From the NCBI RefSeq assembly GCF_949628265.1, contig NC_088790.1, forward strand, positions 13,520,545 to 13,584,544: 64,000 nucleotides of DNA, in the 5' to 3' direction. The position numbers were made by a program, and so were the translations under genes. The number at the start of each line of letters is the position of its first letter. Within the stretch, counting starts at the first letter, position 1. The DNA comes from Cloeon dipterum. Its lineage: Eukaryota > Arthropoda > Insecta > Ephemeroptera > Baetidae. Positions 42,354-53,745 of the stretch are shown here, piece after piece. The notes beneath the pieces are model-generated. The model saw only the letters and a list, made by a program, of their open reading frames with translations. It was not told where the DNA came from and ran no database searches.

Positions 42354-43865
42354 ATGAGGTTGGTTGACACGTGAAATCCCGAATTAAATCCCGAAAAATC
42401 GGCACCATCGTCCGCCGATCTTTTAAAACTTTTCTACCTTTGTGTTCTACATAGTCTTAAATTTCATTTATATGCCATTAGGATCGGATTGTGCTCGTAC
42501 AGCGGGTTCAAAATCTACCCGGGCCATGGCAAAACAATGGTTAAGGCCGATGGCAAGGTAATTTGTTTTCTACCTGAAATCGGCAGTGTTCTAACGATTG
42601 CTTCTTCTGCAGGTTTTCACATTCTTGAATTCCAAATGCGAGTCCTCCCAGCTAATGAAGAGGAACCCGCGTAAGGTTACGTGGACCGTCTTATACAGGC
42701 ATGTTTACATCTTCGTGTCATGGCGGCAATGGATCTACTAACACTTTTTACTGTGCAGGCGGAAACACAAGAAGGGTCAGGAGGAGGAACTGACGAAGAA
42801 GAGGACGAGGAGGACGCAGAAGTTCCAAAGAGCCATCGTCGGGGCCTCTCTTTCTGATATCCTTGCGAAGAGGAATATGAAGCCGGAGGTTAGGAAAGCC
42901 CAACGTGACCAGGCGATCAAGTAAGCACACAACATATCCACTTCATAAAAATATCTTATTATTAACATTATGAGATTGAATTGGTGGCTGAATTTAACTC
43001 CTCATCTATTTGTCCTAAAAATGTGTGTAGATAGGAAAATTTGTTTTCAAATAGTGATTAGATATAACATCAATTATTCTGTATCCGGTTTAATGGATCA
43101 AAACTTATAATATATAGATATTAATATTACCAGAAAAGGGTTTCTACTGTCTACTCACTGCAAAACATAAATGAAACAATTGAATAATGAAATGCTACTT
43201 AAGTTTACACCCATTTTAACCTTTGTGCACTTGTTTTTAAGTATAAATATATTTGTTTTAATTTTGACTGGTTCAAAATGGATTACTGATCGTTGAAAAG
43301 ATTTTTAAATAAATTGTGTTTTATGTTCAATCTAGAAAAATAAATTTAATAAAGCCATAATTGTTCATCCTAACTGTTGCAAAATGATAATTATGCATTT
43401 TTGCACTTAGTGTCAAGTATACACGCCCCAATTTATAGATTATTTTCTGTTTTATTTTAACTGTGATAGAATTTTCACGTAACTGTCCCATACAATTTCA
43501 AAAGCAAATAATTCAAAAAGTAATGTCTATTTTGTAATTCAGATAGTGACCAATAAAAATCATTGGAACACTTAATTTTAGCCAATTCATTCTTTACGCC
43601 TACTTAGTATGAAGAATAAACCTACGCTGGTGTACTGAGTTTCAAAAGACGAAACTATCATAATCTTTACGTGATTGTCACACAATTTTATTAATTCTCT
43701 TAAAATCTGACATTTACATCTGGTTTCAGGATTGCTAAGGACCAGAAAAAGGCACAGAAAGCCCAGAAGAAGGCTACCGCACCTCCCAAGGCCAAGCAAG
43801 CCCCTAAGAGCAAGGCTGCCAAGCCCCAACAGAAGGCTGCTCCCAGAGTTGGAGGAAAGCGTTAA
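42354..43865 (+). CDS. RpL24: 60S ribosomal protein L24 (eL24)
   Basis: Exons 42354-42358, 42482-42557, 42613-42698, 42759-42920 and 43730-43865 give 154 residues, against about 155 in fly. The first coding exon is just five bases (ATGAG), completed by the G at 42482, so the protein starts MRIGLC where the family has MKIGLC. Seen: the zinc-ribbon-derived start [61 protein letters not shown] and an Ala/Lys/Pro-rich tail ending RVGGKR. It is part of the large subunit and contributes an intersubunit bridge. The third intron (42699-42758, 60 bp) starts with GC, not GT: only a GC-AG splice keeps VLYR joined to RKHKKG. The last intron (42921-43729) is AT-rich with nothing recognised. AATAAA lies at 43925-43930. 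Confidence 0.97.
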
Positions 43866-43924
43866 ATACCTTATTATTTGTAAAAATTAAGCGTGGCTTT
43901 CAAATGAAACACTTTTTTCCCAGG

Positions 43925-43930
43925 AATAAA
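43925..43930 (+). terminator. Poly(A) signal of RpL24
   Basis: AATAAA 60 bp after the stop codon. The facing gene's AATAAA is at 43997-43992 on the other strand, so the two transcripts end within a few tens of bases of each other. Confidence 0.8.
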
Positions 43931-43991
43931 CCAGTTGTTCTTTTGAGGTCCATGTTAAAATTAGAACATTTCATTTCGTAAAAATGCATTA

Positions 43992-43997
43992 TTTATT
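43992..43997 (-). terminator. Poly(A) signal of the Fcp3C-like gene
   Basis: TTTATT on the plus strand, i.e. AATAAA on the minus strand, 15 bp after that gene's stop codon. This implies a very short 3'UTR. Confidence 0.65.
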
Positions 43998-44011
43998 CAT
44001 CGACTAGAATT

Positions 44012-44710
44012 CTACACAAGTTTTCCATCAGTGCATGTATACGCTCTGCCTGAGTGTATCTTTGTTGGGTACCACTTGTCCTCTCCGTTCTTGATAAATA
44101 GATGGATTTTCTCTTGGTTAAAGTCTCTGTTTGAGTAGGAGCACAACTTCTTTGTCCCTTGCTGAACGTGTTTCAACCCCTGAAATGTGTTTTTTTTTAA
44201 ATTAGAAACAAGAAGTATCAATATGGAAGCACTCTGAGCAGATTAAAATCGAATTCCAAAAATAATTTACATCTAAAAAAACTTTATTGCACTTCATCTA
44301 TCATCTTCCAAAGTATTTTCAGCAAATAGCTTCAATTAATGAAATGTTAAGTGATTCCTACCAGTTCGAGACACTTTCTGATGCAAATCCTGCGTCCCCT
44401 CATTCCTTGTGGGGGATGCTCGTCCAAGGTTTCCTCCATGGGGTAGGTGTAGATGGCGTTTTGCTCCTCGTCTGTCCGCAGTGCGATTCCCTTCTGATCA
44501 GTCTGGCTCTGGAGGAACACGCCGCAGGTGCATGGCACGGGTCGAGCACTCAATCTGTCCCTGTTTTGGCTTACGTGCTGGCCTCTTCTGTGAAAGCTTC
44601 CTGAAACACTGGATGGGAGTTACGTCTGATGCAGGCAGCACCAAGAGGGCTCACCTGGCCGAAATAGCTGCTAAGACTGCAAGGGAGGTCAAAAGTTTTG
44701 TCAGGACCAT
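44012..44710 (-). CDS. Fcp3C: Secreted six-cysteine protein, follicle cell protein 3C-like
   Basis: Exons 44710-44655, 44587-44362 and 44179-44012 give 149 residues. Residues 1-18 (MVLTKLL...LAAISA) are a clean signal peptide. The mature part has exactly six cysteines: Cys38 and Cys40 in PCTCGVFL, Cys87 and Cys91 in CIRKCLEL, Cys107 and Cys143 (YTCTDG), enough for three disulfides. The CTCGVF start, the CxxxCLE middle and the LFIKNG...W stretch match the arthropod Fcp3C family as I remember it; that protein was named from ovarian follicle cells and its molecular role is unclear. The acceptor at 44587 was chosen because it alone keeps exon 1 (phase 2) in frame with the cysteine part; an upstream AG would read into a stop. 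A TATA box stands just upstream (44754-44748). Confidence 0.75.
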
Positions 44711-44747
44711 TTTGCGTTTTGTTTGAGAGTGAGTTCGCCTAAAGAGC

Positions 44748-44754
44748 TTATATA
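44748..44754 (-). promoter_or_regulatory. TATA box of the Fcp3C-like gene
   Basis: TATATAA on the minus strand, followed after about 25-30 bp by TCACTC/TCAAAC initiator-like sequence near 44730-44726. The start codon is at 44710, so the 5'UTR would be short. A TATA promoter suits a tissue-restricted secreted protein. Confidence 0.6.
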
Positions 44755-46784
44755 GTTGTTTTCCTGCTGGCTAAGCGCGATTCACTATCTAGCACCTGCG
44801 TTTCGCTGAACTTGCGTCCCATTACTCCAGTTTTAATGATTTACAAAACACGCAGCACATCTGCTCACCAACATAAACACTCCTGGTAATCCAATGGAAT
44901 GCCGAAAGATTTTCAAGGGCAGTATATAAGTCTGAATTAAAAAATTGACTCTCATTAATTGAAAGTTTAGTTTTGAACACGATTTTTATCAAAAACCAAT
45001 CTGCTAAATGAGACAGCATACTGTTAATAAGTTTTAATTACTAAAAAGGCATTCTATTAAGATAAATGAAATATTATACACAATTATTACGTTTTTGCCA
45101 ACTCGCCATGGCTTCAAATAAACAATTCATTGTCACAACTAAATAATGCGTATCAAAGTAAAATGGCCCAGGAGAAAACTATGCAACCAGCGTGTCCTGA
45201 GTGCACAGACGATTGCATACCTCAAATTATTGGTGTTTTATATTCCTTTGATTTATTACTTGATGGAGTCACCTGCAAAGAGAGATCTCATCTTTAGCTA
45301 CGTTAATCTCCTTATTTTGCCTTATTATTTTATATATTACTTGTTTAATTTTCTGAATAGCACACATAATACATTGTGTCTGTGACAGGGATTGAAATAA
45401 AAATCACGTAGGTCCAGTTTTGTTTCGTTTTTAATTAATAATAAAGAATGTTGTATTCCGAATAAAGTTTCACATAATAATATTAATAATGGACAATAAT
45501 AATATAATAATTACAGAATCAATAGCAACATAAATATCTAAAAGTGGGAACTTGTTTTTACATTAAGCCACGTGACCGCAATACACTAATCATTTAAATA
45601 ATGGCAAAATTATTATGCAACTTCTGTTTAGACAGGACTTTGAAAACCGATTCCTTTCGGACATGGCAAATAATAACTACATATTATTGTGTCATAACGA
45701 TTGGTAACGCGAGCAATTTTGCTAAACGAAACTATATCCTGTGTGTTTGCAAAAATCTGCAGGAAAATGCGTTTTGCTCCTTCCCCTAGGACTTAAAGCG
45801 TTGGGTTTCTCTCCTACCGATATGTTAATGTTGTTGACATCCGACGCATCATCTGCTGAACAACTCAGCACAGTTCAACTTAATGCTACTGTATATCTCT
45901 CGTTTAACCTAGAGGCAACTTAAGTTTCAATTACGTAAAACAACTCGTAGCGACTCGACCTTATAGTGGTTAATCACTTGAAAAAGCAGCAAGAATAGTT
46001 TCTTCGGAAGTACGGCTAGCTAAGAGGCATTTTGAGTTAAAAAGTTTCTCTTTAAAAATATAATCGCTATCGTATGCATTGATTCCCCGCACAATACCGA
46101 CGTTTTCCAAGATAAAAAGCGACGGGCAAATTATCTCAAAAAACTGCCAACGTGATGTGAGTGTGACCAACGCTATGGCTCCAGCAATCACATTTCTCAT
46201 CAGCGTGAAATAAATAAATACAGAGTAATAGGTTAGCAGTTAGTACTTCAGCTAGTTTGTCAAATCTAATATGGCCACTCAACCAAATTATGAACATTTT
46301 AAGCATTAAGAGAAATACTTGAATAAAAACTTATACTTTTGTCCCTGCAGCGGTGCTGCGACAGTTTAAATTCAAACACACGGAGACATGTTTCGAATAT
46401 CAGAAATACAGCAGGAAGGACGACTTATTTCTTGATTCGATTTTTAAGTCTAAATTACAGCACCGTTGATTATCACTTATTACGCTTATTTACAATCAAA
46501 GAAAAAGTCAGGACGAGGCTTACCAGCCGAAGCTAAGAACCAATTTGACCACCCACCAACCTAAGCAACTAGTCCACTTTGATTTTTGGCTGGAAATCCG
46601 CCTTCAGAGCAAAGATATCTTGATGTAATAGAGGGGGTTCCATGAAAAGCACAGCGCGTTTCCAACGTTAACTACAAATTTTTACCCTTGAGTTTTAGGC
46701 GCACAATCTTGGTCACTGTTTTTGATGGAGGAATGTCCTCCCCAAAAGCTATAGGTTAAGTCGTCGAAAGACTAAGCTTGATAA
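44755..46784. other. Intergenic region between fray and the Fcp3C-like gene
   Basis: AT-rich, upstream of the Fcp3C-like gene and downstream of fray. A 76-codon frame at 45970-46200 (-) begins with a hydrophobic stretch but shows no family features. A CACGTGACC E-box lies near 45572. Nothing else recognised. Confidence 0.5.
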
Positions 46785-46790
46785 TTTATT
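46785..46790 (-). terminator. Poly(A) signal of fray
   Basis: AATAAA on the minus strand, about 195 bp after the fray stop codon at 46983. Confidence 0.6.
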
Positions 46791-46982
46791 ATTTCCTCAT
46801 TTTAGTCACTGCTCTACGAGAAAAATTTACGGTACAACGATGTAAGCCTGTCGTGTCCCATCAGCAGAATCGCCACATATATACTCTAGTCAGTAGTTTA
46901 TGCCAATTTACAGCCGCATCAGTTGCAATTTTGTGCCGCTCGCTAAGTGATACCTTCTGTGTACGTGGGCGCTCACTTCCTG

Positions 46983-49900
46983 CTAGTCGGTGATTGATAT
47001 TTGCGCAAAACCTATCAGGGTCTTCTCGTCGGGTATGTCTGCCGGGTTTGTTCCAGTGTTCTAAAAGTCAGAGAGGTAGGAGTTTATTTTAATCTGGGGT
47101 CTAAAAGTTTTAATTCAATCTACTTAGAAAAACAGACAAAAAAATCACAAAGCAGGAGAGATGCTTTTCAAAGCAATAAATGAAAAAAAAATGAAAAGCA
47201 CTGATTCCATTGAAGGTTCACAAAATTAGGAATTTTCTAGTCTAGTTAATCACTTATAAACCACTGCATAAAAAACTGTTTTGATCATTAGGAGAAAAAA
47301 CATTAAGTTGAACAACCATGAGACCTAAGAGTGAAATTTCAAATAAACCAGCCTGAGTGAGGTCATGTTTAAAAAACATACATACACACATCACAGTAAA
47401 CATGTTCATCGTGCCTATGATCTGCAATGATAATAATAACACACAAGAAATTTATGTAGGGGGAGGAGGGGGAGACATCTTAAGCAACGAAAAAAATCCA
47501 CTTTTTGAATGTTAAAAATTGAAATGAAAAACACTAAAACATACAAGTTGTTAGGAACCATGCCGAGGGGACAAAAATGGGGAGCAAAAACAATTGCAGA
47601 TAGTTAATGACACATGCTTGAGCTGCAAAATGTGGTACGTACTGCCTGCGCCATCTGGTAACTCACTAATGGGAAGGTGATGTTCTTTCCGGCAGTCGCA
47701 GCGTTGTCAATGAGCTTCTGCAAGTTGGCCGCGATCGCCACCATGTCATGCCCGTCCACCAGACTCGCGCTCACCAGTTCTGACGCAATGCCTTCAGCAC
47801 TATCTTTGCCCACGGCGAATTCAAACCTTATATCGTTAAGCTCTCGTTTTGCATTCCTATTGGGGACGAAAAAAATGTAAATTTTTAACACCAGAAAAAA
47901 CACTCAACTGGCAAAGATAGAATAAAATTAATCTTGTTTGAGTAAAAAGTACCTTAAAAATTCAATTAAAAATGGAACAATTACCTAATAAATGTTTTAT
48001 TAAAAAATAGAATAACTATAACAATTGAGCTTGAAATTTCTTTGTTAAATGTTGCATTAATTCAATGAGTTTGCCACCGACTTATAATTTAACTATAACG
48101 TGTTCTTTGTCGATGAATGAACGACTGGCCATTGATTGTAAGATCTAAGTCTGTTCTATTCATAATTGTTTAGTCTGGTCTATCGACTAAAGTTAAGCTA
48201 AAATATGTCCATTTAATGGAAGAGTGCTAAAGAGAACAAACTTAATACACGGCAAATAAGATTTGAAACAAATTTTGAGGGGATAATGACAACAGATAGA
48301 TTGCTAAAAATTACTCTCACCTCATTCTAAGAACTAGATTGATCGGCACGGCATGGTTGAGTGGTGCCGCCGTGACTGGTGCGGTTTGACTCTCAAGCAC
48401 AGGAATTGGGCCAGAGCCTGTTGAGCTGGTGGTGCTGCTGTTCTGCGCTGTGTGGCTCGGCGTGCTGTTGATGACGGGCTCAGGTTTTCCATCGTTCAGC
48501 TCCTCCTCGCTACCAGAGGAGCCCTGGTTGACCAAAAGGTTCATTGGTTTCTCTTTCCTGATGTGCAATTCATCGTCAGAATCCTAAATTATCGTTTTGA
48601 TTAGTTTTCATGTCTGCTTGATTGGGTCTTGTTACCTCTTGCGAAGACGCATTTTCTTCGTCATCTGACCAAACCCACTCTCCAGTCACGGTTCTGTGAA
48701 GGCGACCAGATGTGCCAGGTTGTCGCTTAGATGCCTGAAAAAATATTAATACAGAAGGGTTACAATGATAAAATAATAATTTTTCTATTTTATATTGAAA
48801 CCCTGTGAAACCAAACCAAATTCAAAGAGCATCAAATTTATTACAAGCTAGTTTGCTAACACATCAAATAAAATATATTTTAACGCTTATTTTCTAGAGA
48901 ATCAGGAAAATCTTTTACCTTCTGAGATCTTGTTTCAATACTGGGTCCCATAGTCACTAGAGTCTGCTGCAAGAACTTCCTGTCTTTCGCCTTCTTGAAG
49001 AAAGGGTGCTTCAAGAGCTCTGTTGCTGAAGGCCTGAAAATAAAACACCACACATGTTGTTATTAACAGTTGGTGTTATTATTTTACTAAAAAAAACTTT
49101 TGCTGTTCCTTCAAAACTATTCTCAGCTCTTAACATTTTATTTTATAAGAGTACAAAGTTTGATTAAATGAAATTACTCAACTAATTGTGTTGTTACCAT
49201 TCCACAGAGTGAAATGAATATTCAGGAAAATATTTTATTGGGAGAGGCTTGCGCATCAAAATATTTTTGTATTTAGCAGTTTAACTAATTAGTCTAACTG
49301 GAAATGTTTAGAGCACAGTAGGAAACGTGTATGCATCAATTTGGAATTTTGATCTATCTATAAATAAATTTTTCATCTTATTATAAAATCAGAATGATTG
49401 ATGTTTTGTACTGATTTCAATTTCAACAGCTGTATTCGGAGCTCAAGAAATGATTGTCAATCGCAGTTACTTCTAAAAAAATCATAAAATGTAAAATCTA
49501 CTATTTCTTTAGTCGAATCACCTCTTAGTAGGGTCCTTTTGAAGGCAGTCAACGATCATTTTCCTGAAGGTTTTGCCGTAAACCTTGTACTGATCCTTCT
49601 CCTCAGCGCCAGTGTCCAGGGATGGGGGGTCATTCTGCAGAGTTAGCATGAGCACCTTCATGGGCGGGTATTTGTGGTAGGGCGCAGTGCCAGTGGCCAT
49701 CTCGATGGCCGTGATGCCGAAAGACCAGATGTCGGCCTTGAAGTCGTAACCATGGTCCTGCTCCATCACCTCGGGCGCCATCCAGCACGGCGTGCCCACG
49801 AACGTGTGTCTCACTTTTTGCCGAGAGAGGTCACGTCCGGTCGCCAGCCATGCACTCACGCCAAAGTCGGCGATCTGCACTGTGCCATCCTCGCCAAGCA

Positions 49901-51185
49901 GGATGTTGCCGGCTTTAACATCTCTGCGTTCAAAACAATCAAGTAAATACAAATTTGAAGATGTTTAATACATATATAATGTTATAATAAATTTGTTTTC
50001 CTAACAAACAAACAGAAAATTCCGACTTCTGACCTCAATTTTGAAGATTGTTTTATAATATAATAATTAAATTTAGAAATTACCTGTGAATCTGTCCATT
50101 GCTATGGAAGTACTCCAATCCCTTTAGCACTTCTTTCAAAACTGTTGCTATCGTGGCCTCGTCAAACACACCGTGTTTGCAGTTACTCGACTTCATCTTG
50201 TGTTTGATTATGTCCAAGAGCGAGCCACCCTCCAGCAGCCGCAGCACCAGCCACAGCTCCTCGCGCACGACAAAACTCGTGTAGTAGGTCACTACGTTTT
50301 CGTGGTTGCACGATGACATTGCTTGAATTTCTTTCTACAAGATACATAAAAATTAGTACTGATTATCAACTACTTAAATTGAACCTACTAATAGTTCGTC
50401 CATGCTCGTGTTCCATTTTTCCAGATTTATTCGCTTTATGGCACATTTCTCTTGGCGGGGTTTGCAAAAGGCCCCGTGAACCACAGCCGTCGCTCCAACA
50501 CCTGAAGTAGAAAATAAACAGTTAGTTGAATTTTTTGTGACGTCAATGCTCTAGTCGCTTCAAAAACACGAGATTTAAAAATTAAAAGCCAACGCATGGT
50601 TGTAATGACTTTCAAAGTGAAAATAATATTTTCCCCACTTGAAAAATCCTGCTTACAATTAGGAACGAAGGGGGCGTGGCACTCCCTCAAAATTTCCTTT
50701 GAGATTCAAACTAAACAAATCGATGCTACGGCATAAACTAGAAAATTTTGCCTATTTACCAGATTGAAGATCAAATTTGAAAAACTGGCAGGTAAACACA
50801 GGCCAAGTGGCCGCGAGGAATGCATTTTCACGTGGGTGGCACACCCCCTTTAACCATGACCGAGGGGAGTGGGGCCCCCGGTCAATCGAAGGGCCCAGCG
50901 GCCGAGCCCTACGGGACGCCGACAGGGCCGCTCGTCACTCGATCTACGGGTGAATTCGGCGGCCGAATCGGCGCCGGCCGTCGCGCGCCAGCAGAGCCGA
51001 TATGACGGGGTGCAGTGGGGACGGCCTCTGACGGCCGTACGGCGGCCCCCGACAGCGGTGACCGGGTGGCCGTGGCCGCCAGAGGTTCCTGGCGGGGCGT
51101 GCTCACCGATCACTTCCTTCAGTTCGTAATCTTCCTTGGTGTTAGGCCAACCAAGGCCGGTGGCACCAGCTCCTGACTGCGCCAT
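46983..51185 (-). CDS. fray: STE20-family kinase fray (OSR1/SPAK)
   Basis: Exons 51185-51107, 50501-50389, 50334-50084, 49923-49522, 49033-48919, 48734-48636, 48583-48321, 47856-47667 and 47060-46983 join in phase to 529 residues (human OSR1 is 527). Seen: the glycine-rich loop [10 protein letters not shown], catalytic Lys49 ([11 protein letters not shown]), HRDVKAGN, DFG at 167-169, the WNK-phosphorylated T-loop Thr188 in [13 protein letters not shown], a WVWSDDE segment, and the C-terminal CCT domain (residues about 441-529, from LNDIRFEF to GFAQISITD) that docks RFxV peptides. It works below WNK to activate Na-K-Cl cotransporters in volume and ion control. The last exon is 26 codons and easy to miss: without it the frame runs past the donor at 47666 into intron and loses the end of the CCT domain. 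Introns of 300 bp or more (50083-49924 is smaller; 51106-50502, 49521-49034 and 47666-47061) hold no other gene. Confidence 0.96.
50820..51070. other. GC-rich islet in the first fray intron
   Basis: A CpG-rich patch starting about 40 bp below the first donor. Frames are open on both strands without a recognisable product. It may be an intronic enhancer or an alternative promoter for a shorter transcript. Confidence 0.3.
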
Positions 51186-51321
51186 TTTCGTTGCTAGTAT
51201 GTCTCCAACGCTCTGACGGGGGCGCGACTTCGGCGCGGGAAACACTAGTTCAGCGCCAGTGGATGATTTGCGCCGGAAAATGCCTGGCGAGCCTGGCTGC
51301 ACTACTCCAGGAGAGATTTTC
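51186..51321 (-). CDS. Candidate upstream extension of the first fray exon
   Basis: Upstream of the fray ATG (51185) the frame stays open for 45 codons back to a good acceptor (TTTTCCCGCAG, exon start 51321). The peptide is Ser/Pro/Arg-rich, with PGSPGIFRRKSSTG and RPRQSVGDIL. An acceptor here means the exon has an upstream partner, and the incoming phase (2) matches the donor of the exon at 53745-53566. It may be 5'UTR that happens to be open, or the N-terminus of a long isoform. Confidence 0.45.
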
Positions 51322-53565
51322 CTGCGGGAAAAGGCAATGCGATAGATTGAAATCCAATAAACAGCGGCGGAAATAAATTCTTTCGGTGTTTATAACTTTT
51401 ACTTTCCTAATATGTAACTTTAAAACACGTCATACAACGTGTATGTACGTCACACACCACGTTTTCTCTATCCTTATCTGTTATCTAATATGGTTTTACG
51501 TACAATTCGATTTATCATCACGACACGACCAAAATTTCCACTTAACTTCAGGTAGTTTCTACTGTTTGATTCAAAACTTTATCAATGAGTAATCGAGTAG
51601 TACCGGCTTGAATGACTTCTACTCTACAGTCATGCTGTTTAAACTGTCGGTGAAACAATTATATAATATCCTCAGCAAGCAGAGAGTTTTTAAGGGAAAA
51701 ATAAAAACATTAGCAGCCATCTATCCTGAGTAAAATCCATGAATCCAATATTCTCTCATTTTAATTATCATATAGAAAAAAACTATTCATCTCCAGTAAA
51801 TATGATACAATTTAAAAGGAAAGACAAGATTTTTCCCCTAAGCAATTTTTTTCATTCGACGATCATAGCGTTTAAAACACTCAGTTGCCCAGGATTTAAA
51901 AAAACCATAAATTCAATAAAGACTATTTTTTAATGCATAATAAATATCAACAATGCACAGTTTAGCGAAGACACTTCAAAGCTTTCCAATAAAAATACAA
52001 ATATTTCTCCACAAGAAAATCAATAATTCAGGTCTGCAACTATACATAGTTCAGTTTCGTGAACAACAAATTTATTTTTAAAATTCTAAGATTCGGTTTT
52101 TCATTGGGATTTTTTAAAATAGCAAAAAGCATACCAAGAAAATGTTATTCTGCCTTTCGATGAGAAAGGTGCTAGCAAAATTCACTCTTAGGCGCAATAT
52201 TTATTTCGTAAAAGAAATTCTGCAAAAACTCCTCTTTACACTCAATCAAGCACCATTTCTTCGCGATTTTCTTATACACTTTGCAAGTACGAATGAAAAA
52301 CCCACTATTTTGCAACCTTGAATTTGTTATTTAAAAAAAGAAAAACTCTACACCATCACCTCCTGAAACATATAATAACACTTACTCGGTCTGATATGCT
52401 ATGTAAAATTCAGCACCGCTGAATTCACTGCCGTGGCGATCTTGCCAAAGTTAACAATGATTTCGCTCGTTTTTACCTCTACTACGGTTTGCAACAAAAT
52501 TCATGCGCGCGGAGAACACACGACTCACACACATGGACATGGTTCTCCTTCGTTCGCTCGTGTTTGCCTTTTTGCGTTGCTTCGTGACGTGTAATTACGT
52601 AACCTGCAATTGTGTATCCTGCTGATTATGATGCAAAGTTGGCCGGTCGTGTGTCGCAGAGTGCCATAAAATTTCTCATTTTGGCCACGAGATAAAAAGC
52701 AATAGTGTTGTTTTAGTGTGGAGCCGCATGGATTTGGCGCAATAATAAAAAATAATTTCCATTATTTCGTACAGCCGATGACCATACACTATAAACGCAT
52801 CTCCTCCAACAAAAAAATTTCGAGAAGCGTGGAAAATAAATTTTAAATTAATAAGCTTGTATGAAGTCAGGCGGTACAATCTTTACTTAAAAACGATTTA
52901 AATAAAACTGTACACACAAGTCTTAACTTAAGGAAGTATTGTAATTTTCTAAATAAAAAATTGATATTTTTAGATTTTCTAAACAAAAAAATATACATTC
53001 TTACAAAACTAAAAAAACAGAAATATCTACTGGCCTGGAAATTGGAAATGTCCTCATCAACTGAATATATACCTGAGTCTTCTAGGAAGAAGATGATTAT
53101 GATTATCCATATATATAGTAGTGTTTTTAACAAAAGTACAAGATTTTTATTTTTTATGAACGGGAAAAATATTCCTCGTGTTTTCTGAAAGACCGTTTGT
53201 ACTGTATGTTCAAATGTTTTAATCGGTCGTCGTTTTTGAGATCAAATAATGGTCAAATACTGTCATCTATATACACTAGGAAAAATTACATTTTATTGAT
53301 AATCGATTCAATGGTAGAGTTTTTAATAATATTTGAAGGGCAATGTGTACAACACAAGAAGATTAAATAAAATAATTTAATCTACTTCTAAATTTAAAGC
53401 TTTCACCAATTTTCGAGCAAAATAAACCTAACCTGCTACCGATTCAAATAGCCAGAACACCAAACTTGCAAGAATACAAACAAAGGAAAAACATGCTAGT
53501 AGAAGTGCTCGTTTCAGAAAAGTTGTGTTAAAAAGAAGAGAAGACCAATATTTGGGAATTGTTAC
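51322..53565. other. AT-rich non-coding stretch between candidate fray exons
   Basis: Very AT-rich; a less AT-rich part near 52380-52680 includes a bZIP/CRE-like GTGACGTG at 52584. No exon recognised. Confidence 0.45.
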
Positions 53566-53745
53566 CTGTGCCTTCCGACTGTGAGGTGTCCGAAGATTCC
53601 AGAGTGCTCCTGGAAGCTGGGGCCCCTGGTGAGGGGGTGGCTGAGGGTGTGCAAGAGGGGCGGATGCACCCTGGCGCGGGCCCTCGCCACCGACACTGGA
53701 CTGTTAGGGATCGGCGACGGAAGTGAGACACCGTCACCAGGCGAG
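53566..53745 (-). CDS. Candidate upstream coding exon (long fray isoform or a separate gene)
   Basis: 180 bp between a good acceptor (TAATATCTAG) and donor (CACAG, then GTAACA). One frame is open throughout and reads a Pro/Ser/Arg-rich peptide with SLPSPIPNSPVS, HPPLLHTLSHPL and SFQEHSGIFGH. It leaves in phase 2, which fits the exon at 51321. GC is far higher than in the flanks. I do not recognise the peptide, and further exons upstream would be needed for a start codon. Confidence 0.45.

Noticed and set aside
45970-46200. 76-codon minus-strand frame with a hydrophobic start, possible small secreted peptide
   Set aside because: Not a convincing signal peptide, no cysteine or dibasic pattern, and similar frames are common in this AT-rich DNA.
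47604-47666. Run-on C-terminus of fray after FPL (VSYQMAQAV...)
   Set aside because: It follows a consensus donor and does not match the OSR1/SPAK end. The true last exon is at 47060-46983.
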